A stretch of DNA of 30,575 bases from Candidatus Odinarchaeota archaeon (GTDB lineage: Archaea > Asgardarchaeota > Baldrarchaeia > Baldrarchaeales > DXJG01): positions 1 through 30,575 of the forward strand of contig JAGGSW010000175.1 of the NCBI GenBank assembly GCA_021158895.1. The letters run 5' to 3'. The first letter of the stretch is position 1; each line of letters starts with the position of its first letter. Below the pieces are notes generated by a model. That model was not told the DNA's origin. It did no database searches and saw nothing but the letters and a program-made list of their open reading frames with translations. The position numbers were made by a program, and so were the translations under genes. Positions 17,244-25,355 of this stretch are shown piece after piece.

Positions 17244-17418
17244 CTATTTTCCTCCAAACATTTGTGGCAATTTTCTCTGCAGCCTTTAGATTTTGTAATG
17301 AACGGAAAATATAGCTTTTTGCATTGAACCTATCAGGAATGCGATTATAGCTTTCCTCTAACATTTTTACAGTTTTTCTTAATATCCTCCATAGAGCTTC
17401 GGCTTCGTAAGCTAACAT
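17218..17418 (-). CDS. Small helical protein of unknown function between tfs and the OB-fold gene
   Basis: 66 residues from the ATG at 17418; a longer frame reaches 17460 but overlaps tfs. I do not recognise the family. It is predicted all-helical (EAEALWRILRKTVKMLEESY and SLQNLKAAEKIATNVWRKIV), soluble and without cysteines. The overlap with the OB-fold gene downstream and the 16-base gap to tfs upstream show tight packing in a replication/transcription operon, so it is likely a real protein and possibly a partner of the OB-fold protein. Confidence 0.6.
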   Translation of the reverse strand: MLAYEAEALWRILRKTVKMLEESYNRIPDRFNAKSYIFRSLQNLKAAEKIATNVWRKIVEQKDPSS

Positions 17419-17434
17419 AATAATCACACTCTGA

Positions 17435-17773
17435 TTAGTATTGCCTCCACGTATGGCCACATTTAGTGCATCTGTAGAAGGTAGTCATGGCTTCGTCAGC
17501 TCTTCTGGTTTGAAGTTGCCAGTAATAGGCGCGGTCGTTGCCGCATTTTGGACATTTTACTCGAGCAATAGGCAAAGTTCTGACTTCTTCTTTTACAACG
17601 ATCATTTCGTCGCGAGGCCCGTGAGATATGTGGTGGGCGATGCGATAGGTTTCTTCTATCTGGCTTTTCTCAACTTCTTTAACATACCCACAAGATTTAC
17701 ATCGAAGAACGGTTTTTCCTTCTTCATTCACATCTGGCATTAGCAAAGCGCCACATTTAGGGCAAAATTCCAT
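17435..17773 (-). CDS. Transcription factor S (TFS), RNA polymerase cleavage factor
   Basis: About 112 residues from the ATG at 17773, which has a GGAGGAGAT site upstream; the longer reading from 17803 is less likely. TFS, like eukaryotic TFIIS, stimulates RNA cleavage in backtracked polymerase. The N-terminal zinc ribbon is MEFCPKCGALL with CKSCGY. The C-terminal ribbon is VKCPKCGNDRAYYWQLQTRRADEAMTTFYRCTKCGHTW, and the catalytic Asp-Glu pair (ADEAMT) is present at the hairpin tip, so it should be active rather than an inhibitory TFS paralogue. Confidence 0.95.
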   Translation of the reverse strand: MEFCPKCGALLMPDVNEEGKTVLRCKSCGYVKEVEKSQIEETYRIAHHISHGPRDEMIVVKEEVRTLPIARVKCPKCGNDRAYYWQLQTRRADEAMTTFYRCTKCGHTWRQY

Positions 17774-17815
17774 AAGATCTCCTCCGAAAAGATAAATATA
17801 CATCGTTAAAACGCA

Positions 17816-18301
17816 TTACAATTCCTTTTTAACTTTTCGCATCACTAGAAGTATTTCGATTTTAGGTTTTATTTCCTCGAGAAGTTTTTTAAATGCTTTA
17901 ACTGCAGCAGTCGTTTCTAATTTTTTGTTGTTAAAATCGCTTTGTCTTATTTCTTCTTTAAAAAGCATAACTGCATTTTCAATATCAAAAGCGCCCATAA
18001 TCCAAGCATATGCTATAAGCGCTTCAACAGCATCTCCTCTGCTATGTCTGTCACTTCTTCTAGGTAAAATTTTAAGCAGGGATGCATCTTTCAAAGCTCG
18101 AGACAACACAGCATCCGAAACCTTCCAAGCATCTAGTCTTCCCAAAATGAGGGACTTGGCAAGCGAATATATAAAATTTACAAGAACATCTCCAAGCTTA
18201 GCCAGTCCCTTATCCTGAGCAACATCTCTTAAAGACCTGTAAGAAACGGTAGAAAAAACGTTTCTTCGTATAATTTCTCTAATATAATTCATATTACTCA
18301 T
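17816..18301 (-). CDS. RNase III-like family protein
   Basis: 161 residues, mostly helical. The centre has SRGDAVEALIAYAWIMG, which resembles the RNase III signature helix (GDxxEAxIGA), and an earlier LAKLGDVLVNFIYSLA matches the first RNase III-fold helix with its conserved acidic residue. There is no double-stranded-RNA-binding domain. Archaeal proteins of this compact class (Ribonuclease_3_2 family) have been structurally assigned to the RNase III fold, but I know of no firm substrate. The start overlaps the rpoL stop by 8 bases; a second ATG three codons later is possible. Confidence 0.7.
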   Translation of the reverse strand: MSNMNYIREIIRRNVFSTVSYRSLRDVAQDKGLAKLGDVLVNFIYSLAKSLILGRLDAWKVSDAVLSRALKDASLLKILPRRSDRHSRGDAVEALIAYAWIMGAFDIENAVMLFKEEIRQSDFNNKKLETTAAVKAFKKLLEEIKPKIEILLVMRKVKKEL

Positions 18302-18587
18302 AATGTGATCCCTTTAATGAGTTGAGAAAGGCTTCACGAAACTCTTCAGCCATTTTTTTTATTTTTTTGGCAGCTTCGATTACAGCCTCAAGGGGGTCTT
18401 TTTCCCCATTTGTTCTAACATACACTTTAGGTTTACCGATGAGCGGATGTTCTATTCTATAGCCAGCAAAAGTAACGTCTTCGTCTTCAAGTAAAACTTT
18501 TCTAAGTAAATTACATAAAGTATGACCTTCACCTTCTAATTCAAATTCCAACTCTCTATCAGTTCTTTCTAGAATTTTTATTTTCAC
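18294..18587 (-). CDS. rpoL: DNA-directed RNA polymerase subunit L (Rpb11 homologue)
   Basis: 97 residues. Family signature EGEGHTLCNLLRKVLLEDEDVTFAGYRIEHPLIGKPKVYVRT is present, followed by the ALxEAxKxI helix. It pairs with subunit D as the assembly platform of RNA polymerase. The start is GTG with a GGGAGGTT site upstream, located inside the end of the preceding gene (29-base overlap). It also overlaps the RNase III-like gene downstream. Confidence 0.95.
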   Translation of the reverse strand: MKIKILERTDRELEFELEGEGHTLCNLLRKVLLEDEDVTFAGYRIEHPLIGKPKVYVRTNGEKDPLEAVIEAAKKIKKMAEEFREAFLNSLKGSHYE

Positions 18588-19203
18588 TATTAAGAACCTC
18601 CCTTATAAGTATTTTACAAGTTTCGTCCGGTGTAGTAACCAATCCATATCGATTGTTACCTAAATATTTAATTAGACCTTTTGAGGCAGCTATTTTAAGA
18701 AGATTTTTATAATCCATACCGGTTATAATCGTTGCCATACATAAAATCTTTCTTATAATTTTCGGTTCAACATCTCGCATTTCGTCAATTAATTCTCGGT
18801 ATTTACGAGCAAGATACACTACTTCTTCAAGCTTAATGTCTGTTTTAAGCGAGGTACCCTCAATGCTGCATTTATGTCCTTTTAATTCCAATATTTTCCC
18901 CAAGTCTCTAAGGGAGACCGATGTTCGGCTCTTTTCGGTAATAAGAGAAGCGTCGTATTGATACATACCATCTTTATCCCTATACATAGCTTTTTTGATC
19001 CTTCTGTAAATCCCTTTGATTTCGTTTAAAGCAACCTTAACATGGTCCTTTGAGCCGTAAATTGTGAGACGAATTTTCCCTCTTTCATAGCGAGCATATG
19101 TATTAAATGACCTTAAATGTTTACGTAAAGCCTTTAGTATTTCCATTGCTTCATCGTCACTTTTAACGTGTATGGCCACCTCTCTCTTAAGATGAGAATT
19201 CAT
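18559..19203 (-). CDS. Conserved archaeal protein, DUF2067-like
   Basis: 214 residues. I assign it tentatively to DUF2067 from its N-terminal alpha-beta pattern (REVAIHVKSDDEAMEILKALRKHL, KIRLTIYGSKDHVKVALNEIKGIYRRI) and its location between csl4 and rpoL, where I recall that family in other archaea. The N-terminal half looks like a KH- or ferredoxin-type RNA-binding fold. The C-terminal half looks like a winged helix (YKNLLKIAASKGLIKYLGNNRYGLV). It overlaps csl4 by an ATGA junction and rpoL by 29 bases, so expression is coupled to both exosome and polymerase subunits. Function unknown. Confidence 0.6.
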   Translation of the reverse strand: MNSHLKREVAIHVKSDDEAMEILKALRKHLRSFNTYARYERGKIRLTIYGSKDHVKVALNEIKGIYRRIKKAMYRDKDGMYQYDASLITEKSRTSVSLRDLGKILELKGHKCSIEGTSLKTDIKLEEVVYLARKYRELIDEMRDVEPKIIRKILCMATIITGMDYKNLLKIAASKGLIKYLGNNRYGLVTTPDETCKILIREVLNSENKNSRKN

Positions 19204-19784
19204 GCTCGTCTACCCTTTATGCTCCTTCTATAGTCTATAGCTACCTTCCTAGTTTCGATGTGATCACAATTTGAACATTTTAGTTTGTCTCCGCCTTGTT
19301 TCTCCAAAATGCCTCCACATAGCGAACAAAACGCCAGGAGAACACCAAATTTTCTACCAATAGTCGATAATTGTACTGGAACAGTTGCCTTTAGAACTCT
19401 AGCTCTAATTATGTCACCAACCTTATAAGCATCTGGCATTACATTTGTGAAAGTTCTATTAACTTGAGAGATATGAATTACCCCTGTGAAGGGGGTTAAA
19501 ATCATATTTCTATTGATTTGGAAAATTTCTACTGAGGCCATTTGGCTTTGAACATGTGAAACTTTGCCTAAAACAACATCACCAACACGAGGTATTAAAG
19601 GCTTTACAACTCCAGGTTTGTAAACCTTGATTTTTTTATCTAAGTGATCTATCAATACAAAGCCTGCTGATGCCGCATAAACTTCACTATTTTCCTCATA
19701 TGTTCCTTCACCCGGAACAAATTCTTCAATTGTTCCCAATCTATCACCCGGTAATACAAAATCTCCAGTTTTTATCTTTTCCAT
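19200..19784 (-). CDS. csl4: Exosome complex RNA-binding protein Csl4
   Basis: About 194 residues from the ATG at 19784, which follows a GGGGGGT site and the methyltransferase stop by one base; the longer reading from 19820 is unlikely. Csl4 caps the archaeal RNA exosome. The N-terminal domain has GDFVLPGDRLGTIEEFVPGEGTY, then an S1 domain (GDVVLGKVSHVQSQMASVEIF ... GVIHISQVN), and a C-terminal zinc ribbon (CSLCGGIL and CSNCDH). All three domains are complete. Confidence 0.95.
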   Translation of the reverse strand: MEKIKTGDFVLPGDRLGTIEEFVPGEGTYEENSEVYAASAGFVLIDHLDKKIKVYKPGVVKPLIPRVGDVVLGKVSHVQSQMASVEIFQINRNMILTPFTGVIHISQVNRTFTNVMPDAYKVGDIIRARVLKATVPVQLSTIGRKFGVLLAFCSLCGGILEKQGGDKLKCSNCDHIETRKVAIDYRRSIKGRRA

Positions 19785-19785
19785 A

Positions 19786-20409
19786 TCACATACCCCCCTT
19801 GACAATTCTATAAAGATCAACTCTAACTACATGAACCCGTTTCCAGTGAAATGGAAAGATTGGACGAAGAGGAAGATCCATACAAATTATCGCATCAACT
19901 CTACCACCATGTTCATTAACAAGCCTCCTAATAAACCTCCTACTTTCCTCATTAGATTTATGTAACGAATAAATTGTAGATCCAATTTCTAAAGCCTTTA
20001 TAAGGAACTTTCTATCGGCACCGCGTTTCTGAACGCCAAATGGCGGATTTTGAACCACTACGTCGCATTTACCACTCAAATATTCGACGTCACTTAATAT
20101 CCATTCAACCCTACTTACTACATTAGCAATCACAGAATTGATACGAGCAACTCTTAAGGCTTTTGGATCTATATCAACACCAACCACTCTACGAGCACCC
20201 AAAATAGCAGCTCCAATAGCCAGTCTACCAGTACCACAACCCAGATCATAAACGATTTTCCCCTCAATATCTCCGTAAACATAACAAGCAATAAAAAGAA
20301 TATTAGCTGCAACCCTAGCTGGAATAGTATATTGTTCTAACAACGCATGTGGATCAGGGTGTTCTCTTAACTCTTCAAGTAGCATTTCGAGCTTTTTACG
20401 AGGAAACAT
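19786..20409 (-). CDS. METTL5-like RNA N6-adenine methyltransferase
   Basis: 207 residues of the Rossmann methyltransferase class. SAM-binding motif I is VYDLGCGTGRLAIGA, motif II VVGVDIDPKAL, and the N6-adenine catalytic motif is NPPFG (within VVQNPPFGVQKRGADRKFL). The N-terminal EQYTIPARVAANIL before motif I is typical of METTL5-like proteins, which in eukaryotes methylate an 18S rRNA adenine. An archaeal small-subunit rRNA target is inference. It is the first gene of the block transcribed toward csl4 and has AAAATATTTT-like sequence upstream as a possible promoter, back to back with enolase. Confidence 0.85.
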   Translation of the reverse strand: MFPRKKLEMLLEELREHPDPHALLEQYTIPARVAANILFIACYVYGDIEGKIVYDLGCGTGRLAIGAAILGARRVVGVDIDPKALRVARINSVIANVVSRVEWILSDVEYLSGKCDVVVQNPPFGVQKRGADRKFLIKALEIGSTIYSLHKSNEESRRFIRRLVNEHGGRVDAIICMDLPLRPIFPFHWKRVHVVRVDLYRIVKGGM

Positions 20410-20511
20410 GCAACCACTACCACAATACTAAAATCAAAATATTTTAGTTACCTTAATAAAAAACTCTGATAACTCATGAAACACAACTCGTAATTAGAAA
20501 AGTGATAAAAA
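20410..20511. promoter_or_regulatory. Divergent promoter region between the methyltransferase-csl4 block and enolase
   Basis: This 102-base gap separates two outward-facing genes. TTAATAAAAAAC near 20454 suits a TATA box for enolase, and ATAAAATATTTT-like sequence near 20430-20440 on the minus strand suits the methyltransferase. A GTGAT ribosome binding site lies just before the enolase ATG. Judged by eye. Confidence 0.4.
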
Positions 20512-21819
20512 ATGAAGAATAGTTATGCTATTAGCAAAATAAAAGCAAGAGAAATCCTAGATAGTAGAGGAAACCCGACTGTAGAGGTAGATGTCATAAC
20601 AGAAAGTGGAAACATGGGGAGAGCAGCAGTTCCTTCAGGCGCTTCAACTGGAAGATATGAAGCATTAGAACTAAGAGATGGAGGAAAACGATACCATGGA
20701 AAGGGTGTTCTAAAAGCAGTCAAAAACGTCAATGAAATAATAGCACCAGCACTAAAAGGGCTCGATGTAAGAAGTCAAAAAGAAATAGACAAAAAAATGA
20801 TCGAACTTGACGGGACCCCCAACAAATCTAAACTTGGAGCTAACGCTATACTCGCAGTATCTTTAGCAACAGCTAGAGCGGCTGCAAATACCTTAAAAAC
20901 ACCTCTATACAAATACTTATCAAAAAATAAGGATGAATTATTGCTTCCAGTTCCATTAATGAACATCATAAATGGAGGAAAACACGCAGGGAACAAACTA
21001 AATATTCAGGAATTCATGATAATACCACATGGTGGTAAAACCTTCAAAGAGACGCTAAGAATTGGAGTAGAAATATACCATATCCTAAAAAGAATCTTGG
21101 AGAAAAAATATGGAAAAAGTGCAATAAACGTTGGAGATGAAGGTGGATATGCGCCACCAATGGAACAAACAACAGAAGCGTTAGAAGCTCTAATTAAAAG
21201 TATAGAAGAAGCAGGATACACACCTAGGAAAGAAGTTTCATTAGGATTAGATGCTGCTGCAAGCGAATTTTATGATGAAGAACATAGAAAATATTATCTG
21301 GACCAAAGAAGTTTAGCGATAGACGAATTAATTGAATACTACACCCAACTTGTCGAAACTTACCCGATAATATCTATAGAAGATCCCTTCCAAGAGGAGG
21401 ACTTTGAAACATTTGCAGAATTTACCAAAAAACTTGGAAACAAAGTACAAATCGTTGGGGACGATTTATTTGTAACAAATACGAGGAGATTAGAGAAAGG
21501 AATACAAGTGGGAGCAGCAAACGCATTATTATTGAAAGTAAACCAAATAGGGACACTAACAGAAGCATTAGAAGCAGCAAAAATAGCATTTCAACACAAT
21601 TACGCCGTAATAGTAAGTCACCGATCGGGAGAGACTGAAGACCCATTCATAGCGGACCTTGCTGTAGCATTATGCACAGGGCAGATAAAAACAGGAGCAC
21701 CAGCGAGAAGTGATAGAACATCAAAATATAACCAATTGCTAAGAATAGAAGAGGAACTAGGAGAAAAAGCTAGTTTTCCAGCTAACGATTTTAGAACGCT
21801 TTGGAAAAAATATAGGTAG
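20512..21819 (+). CDS. eno: Enolase (phosphopyruvate hydratase)
   Basis: 435 residues, full length. Converts 2-phosphoglycerate and phosphoenolpyruvate in glycolysis or gluconeogenesis. Key segments: [17 protein letters not shown] at the N-terminus, [47 protein letters not shown], metal-binding SIEDPF and GDDLFVTN, and the catalytic region [14 protein letters not shown] and [18 protein letters not shown]. Followed after 5 bases by the UPF0146 gene. Confidence 0.98.
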   Translation: MKNSYAISKIKAREILDSRGNPTVEVDVITESGNMGRAAVPSGASTGRYEALELRDGGKRYHGKGVLKAVKNVNEIIAPALKGLDVRSQKEIDKKMIELDGTPNKSKLGANAILAVSLATARAAANTLKTPLYKYLSKNKDELLLPVPLMNIINGGKHAGNKLNIQEFMIIPHGGKTFKETLRIGVEIYHILKRILEKKYGKSAINVGDEGGYAPPMEQTTEALEALIKSIEEAGYTPRKEVSLGLDAAASEFYDEEHRKYYLDQRSLAIDELIEYYTQLVETYPIISIEDPFQEEDFETFAEFTKKLGNKVQIVGDDLFVTNTRRLEKGIQVGAANALLLKVNQIGTLTEALEAAKIAFQHNYAVIVSHRSGETEDPFIADLAVALCTGQIKTGAPARSDRTSKYNQLLRIEEELGEKASFPANDFRTLWKKYR

Positions 21820-21824
21820 TTAAA

Positions 21825-22292
21825 ATGCAACTTAGAAACGAAGAAGACATCGTGGAATTTATAGCAGAGCTTCTTCCCAAACCTAAGAAAATTATTGAAG
21901 TCGGAGTTGGAAAGTTACCAAAAATAGCATTAAAATTATCGGAAAAATTCCCAGAGGCAGAAATAATTGTAACAGATATAGACTCACAGATAATACAGCA
22001 AATAGGACAACAGTATCCACAAATAAAGGCCATAAAAGACGACATAACTAAACCAAATATCGAGTTATATCAAAATGCCGACTTAATTTACTCCATACGC
22101 CCACCACCAGAATTAGCCCCCTACTTATTAAAACTAGCTAAAAAAATAGGAGTTCCATTAATGATAAGACCGTTAAGCTCAGAAACCCATGAAATACAAA
22201 GCATATTGGAAAAAGCAAAAGTTATACACTTCAAACAAGCCACCCTAATATTATTGCGCCAAGCACAAGATTACACAAGAGAAGAAAAATAA
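21825..22292 (+). CDS. UPF0146 family protein, Rossmann-like
   Basis: 155 residues. It begins with a methyltransferase-like nucleotide-binding segment (KKIIEVGVGKLPKIALKLSEKFP, then IIVTDID) and has the family's hallmark LIYSIRPPPELAPYLLKLAK. The fold resembles a small SAM-dependent methyltransferase, but no catalytic motif is evident and no activity is known to me. It lies in an operon with enolase and ends 22 bases before a convergent gene. Confidence 0.85.
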   Translation: MQLRNEEDIVEFIAELLPKPKKIIEVGVGKLPKIALKLSEKFPEAEIIVTDIDSQIIQQIGQQYPQIKAIKDDITKPNIELYQNADLIYSIRPPPELAPYLLKLAKKIGVPLMIRPLSSETHEIQSILEKAKVIHFKQATLILLRQAQDYTREEK

Positions 22293-22314
22293 CAAGATCC
22301 ATTCTTAATCGACA

Positions 22315-23400
22315 TCACATAAACTTTAGAATATTTTTTTTGTCATAGAGTTTTAAAACTTGATTAAAGTAATTTTCCCCATACGTTAATGTTATTTGGT
22401 AAAATTCATCTTTTTTTCTTACAACTTTTTCTAATCTTCCCTCTACAATTCCTATTTCATCTTTTTTAAGCTGCATTCGAAACTCTTCAACAAAGGACAC
22501 TATACGCGTAATGTTTTTATCCATAAATTCACTGTTTGTTTCCAATACCTCTATCGGATATATTGATGGCATAAAATAAGAATTTACATCATCTACAATT
22601 CTTACAATGGCCTTAATCCAACCTACAACCTTTATCTCCTTGAGCTCAGTATATTCATTAATAATTTCATTCCATTTTCTAATGGGTTCGAACTCAACTT
22701 TAACCGTTCTACCTAAGTAGGGAGAGCTGTACACTGCGTAAATCTTTTTTCTTTTTTGGTACCATCCATATTCAGCTTTACTGTAATTCTTAAAGTTCCA
22801 GTGAAACGGTGGCATACTTGGATCCCAAGCTTCAAATTCGTTTCTTAGCCGAGAATTTTTGTTTTTATATAAAGAGCTTAGTGTCTCTACCAATTCTTGT
22901 ACTTCTCTTCGCCCATATATTACAAGATCTATATCACTATATTGCGGATTATAAAAATCATGTAATATTGAACCGAAAACACCGAAATCAGAAATACGAA
23001 GTTTTGAAATCTCAAAAATTTCATTTAATATTCTTCTCATAGTTCTAAGCAGCGGATCATCCCGATCAGAATTAAAAAGAACGGCAAGTTTTTCGTCAGG
23101 TCTACGCAATTCTAAAATCTGTTCTTCAGATAATCCAACAAGTTTCCTTCGAAGAGGAGCGTAGAAAACTTGATACTGAGGGAAATAATCTTTAACAAAT
23201 TTAAGTCCACCATCAAAATAAAATTTATAATATTTAATCTTTTTACCAGTCCTAATTGCCCTAGGATCGTCAGTTCTGTATATGGTTTCAGGAGCATACT
23301 CTACATCGCATACACATGAATTAGGAGGGTGATCATAACCATAGACCCTAAAAATTATTCCTTCTCTAGTAACCGGTGCATCTCGATCTCTAACCTTCAT
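22315..23400 (-). CDS. Archaeal nucleotidyltransferase-domain protein, copy 2 of a tandem pair
   Basis: 361 residues. The centre has a pol-beta-type nucleotidyltransferase core: FGVFGSILHDFYNPQYSDIDLVIYG, with the GS at residues 143-144 and the metal-binding Asp pair at 156 and 158. The first 100 residues form a beta-rich domain shared with the neighbouring paralogue (IFRVYGYDHPPN ... DYFPQYQVFYAP). The last 60 residues (VEGRLEKVVRKKDEFYQITLTYG) look like a small OB- or beta-barrel module. The substrate is unknown; the architecture does not match the CCA-adding enzyme or MNT antitoxins as I know them. Its ATG follows an AGGGTGAT site that overlaps the end of the upstream copy. Confidence 0.75.
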   Translation of the reverse strand: MKVRDRDAPVTREGIIFRVYGYDHPPNSCVCDVEYAPETIYRTDDPRAIRTGKKIKYYKFYFDGGLKFVKDYFPQYQVFYAPLRRKLVGLSEEQILELRRPDEKLAVLFNSDRDDPLLRTMRRILNEIFEISKLRISDFGVFGSILHDFYNPQYSDIDLVIYGRREVQELVETLSSLYKNKNSRLRNEFEAWDPSMPPFHWNFKNYSKAEYGWYQKRKKIYAVYSSPYLGRTVKVEFEPIRKWNEIINEYTELKEIKVVGWIKAIVRIVDDVNSYFMPSIYPIEVLETNSEFMDKNITRIVSFVEEFRMQLKKDEIGIVEGRLEKVVRKKDEFYQITLTYGENYFNQVLKLYDKKNILKFM

Positions 23401-23405
23401 TTAAA

Positions 23406-24419
23406 TCACCCTTCCTTAACTTCTATATATTCATCACTTAATCCAGATCCAACAACAATTCTAAACCATTTCTCTCGCTCACTTTGAACCTGCTCCAATA
23501 AACCCTTAACAGTTATTAAATCTCCATTATATGCTATGCCTCTAAATAATCCGATCATCGATACAACTTCAGAAATGGAATTTACATGCTCCGTAGGCCC
23601 GCTAAGGACATTAATAGTTCGAACTCCATATACAGCGGGACGAAACACGGAATCGTTGTCGTTAATTACTTTACATAATGCTTTTATCTCTGCTATAGGC
23701 TTGTAAATTAATTTTCTTTGATTAATTTCTGATAGAAGCCTAATAGCATTAACCACAAACCTCATTCCATTATAGTAACCAGTGTTCAGTCTTCTCTTCT
23801 CATAAACGGTCGTCCTGCTAAGTGTAATTTTCCCAGCGTCTTCCAACTTCATTAGGGTTTCGCGTACCTTCCTGAAATTTTTAGCACCATAAACAGCTAG
23901 ATCGATGTCACTCCCCTCATGGTGCATACCTAAACTTATAGAACCGTGTATTCCAAAAAAATCCAATGAAACACCAGATTCAGAAGATAACTCTTTTATA
24001 AGTTCCACAGCAACCTCTTCGAGACGATCCCTAGACTTCTTCTTTAAAAGCCTATGCAAACATTCAGAGGGTACAAATACTTGTTTAATGAGATGCCTTG
24101 GAACACTTATTAACCACTTCCCTAAAAGTTCAGAATAAAAAAGATACTCAGGAAAATAAGTCCTAAAAGTCTCTACAAGTTTTTTATAGTTCTTCGGACT
24201 GAAAAGTTCCTTAGGCCTCAGAAGATAAATGCCTTTAAATTTCCATTTAATGTCTAACCACTCTATATCAAATTTTTGCGCGTGATCTTCCGGAACGTAC
24301 TTTAAAAATGCCAAAACCCTATTTTCAAGGTGCTCATAGCCAAACGTATAGAATATAAAGTTATGTTTTGTTACTATGATATCCCCGTCTCTTAACAGTA
24401 AGGGAATCCTACTCTTCAT
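23406..24419 (-). CDS. Archaeal nucleotidyltransferase-domain protein, copy 1 of a tandem pair
   Basis: 337 residues, paralogous to the next gene. The core is [25 protein letters not shown] with GS at 159-160 and Asp171/Asp173. The N-terminal domain shares the IFYTFGYEH and [15 protein letters not shown] patterns with its partner, and the C-terminal [28 protein letters not shown] again looks like a beta module. The genes are 5 bases apart. The ribosome binding site AGGAGG is 11 bases from the ATG, with an out-of-frame ATG in between that opens a five-codon reading frame. Function unknown; likely a nucleotide or RNA transferase acting together with its paralogue. Confidence 0.75.
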   Translation of the reverse strand: MKSRIPLLLRDGDIIVTKHNFIFYTFGYEHLENRVLAFLKYVPEDHAQKFDIEWLDIKWKFKGIYLLRPKELFSPKNYKKLVETFRTYFPEYLFYSELLGKWLISVPRHLIKQVFVPSECLHRLLKKKSRDRLEEVAVELIKELSSESGVSLDFFGIHGSISLGMHHEGSDIDLAVYGAKNFRKVRETLMKLEDAGKITLSRTTVYEKRRLNTGYYNGMRFVVNAIRLLSEINQRKLIYKPIAEIKALCKVINDNDSVFRPAVYGVRTINVLSGPTEHVNSISEVVSMIGLFRGIAYNGDLITVKGLLEQVQSEREKWFRIVVGSGLSDEYIEVKEG

Positions 24420-24542
24420 GTTGCATGCGGCCTCCTATTATTAGTTGGATCTTAAATGAGTCAGGTATGTCAATCCTAACAAAAGTTTTAAGTTAATAGC
24501 TATTTCCATTTTATGCGATATTTAAGCTAATATGGTGGGTAT

Positions 24543-25250
24543 ATGAGAATTTTCATCATTACAAAAGCTAACGACCTGTGGAGTGACCGGATAATTAATA
24601 ATATTTGCAAAAGAGCTCCAAAGTCTTGGGATTATAAAATATATAGATACCAGACCATACCTCCACTAGAAGAGTTATTAGATGAGCGGGAAAAGTACTT
24701 GCCAACAAAAATACCTGAATGCGACTTAATACTTCCCCTAGGATTACCTGCAGACTTAGTCCTTCTTTCACCACTGATAGCTAAAAAATCTGGGGCAAAA
24801 GCAGCAATTATACCTATTGACGACTCCGACCAAGTTCCATTAGGTGTACAAAAACAGCTTAGAGAAGAATTTTCTGAAATCAATGTTGAATCCGTTTTCC
24901 CAAAACCATTTTGCTCGCTTAGATCATATAAGCGAAACCAGTTTATTAACGAATTTGCGAAGCACTTCGGCTACCCGCTTATTGAAATAAAAGTATCAGG
25001 TGATTTAATTATAAGGGTCGATGTGAAACGTGGGGCGCCATGCGGGTCAACTTGGTATGTCGCTAAAAAACTAATTAATGTAAAAATACAAGATGCAGAA
25101 TATGTAGCGGGTCTTGAACTTCATAATTATCCGTGTTTGGCATCGAGAAAAATTGACTTATTATATAGGGATTCAATTATGCATATAGCTGCATATCATA
25201 TTAAAGATGCAGTCAAAAAAGCCATAGAAAATATTAAAAATAAAACTTAA
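24543..25250 (+). CDS. DUF166 family protein
   Basis: 235 residues, matching the length and pattern of DUF166 as I know it: ECDLILPLGLPADLVLLSPLIAKKSGAKAAIIPIDD in the N-terminal half and the cysteine motif VKRGAPCGSTWYVAKKL in the second half, with a further cysteine pattern ELHNYPCLASRKID. The family occurs mainly in methanogens and related anaerobic archaea; a link to thymidylate synthesis has been proposed, which I cannot judge here. It is divergent from the nucleotidyltransferase pair and convergent with cooC. Confidence 0.75.
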   Translation: MRIFIITKANDLWSDRIINNICKRAPKSWDYKIYRYQTIPPLEELLDEREKYLPTKIPECDLILPLGLPADLVLLSPLIAKKSGAKAAIIPIDDSDQVPLGVQKQLREEFSEINVESVFPKPFCSLRSYKRNQFINEFAKHFGYPLIEIKVSGDLIIRVDVKRGAPCGSTWYVAKKLINVKIQDAEYVAGLELHNYPCLASRKIDLLYRDSIMHIAAYHIKDAVKKAIENIKNKT

Positions 25251-25355
25251 CCTAAATAGTGAAAGTTTAGAGGTTACAGAGTTTTGGGTCAAATACAGAA
25301 TTAAGTTAACTGTGAAATATTAACCTAGGAAAGAAATTATCTATTGCAAGAAGAG

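Noticed and set aside
20425..20445. Inverted repeat TAAAAT-N6-ATTTTA in the enolase promoter region as an operator
   Set aside because: Short, AT-only arms are expected by chance in such AT-rich intergenic DNA.
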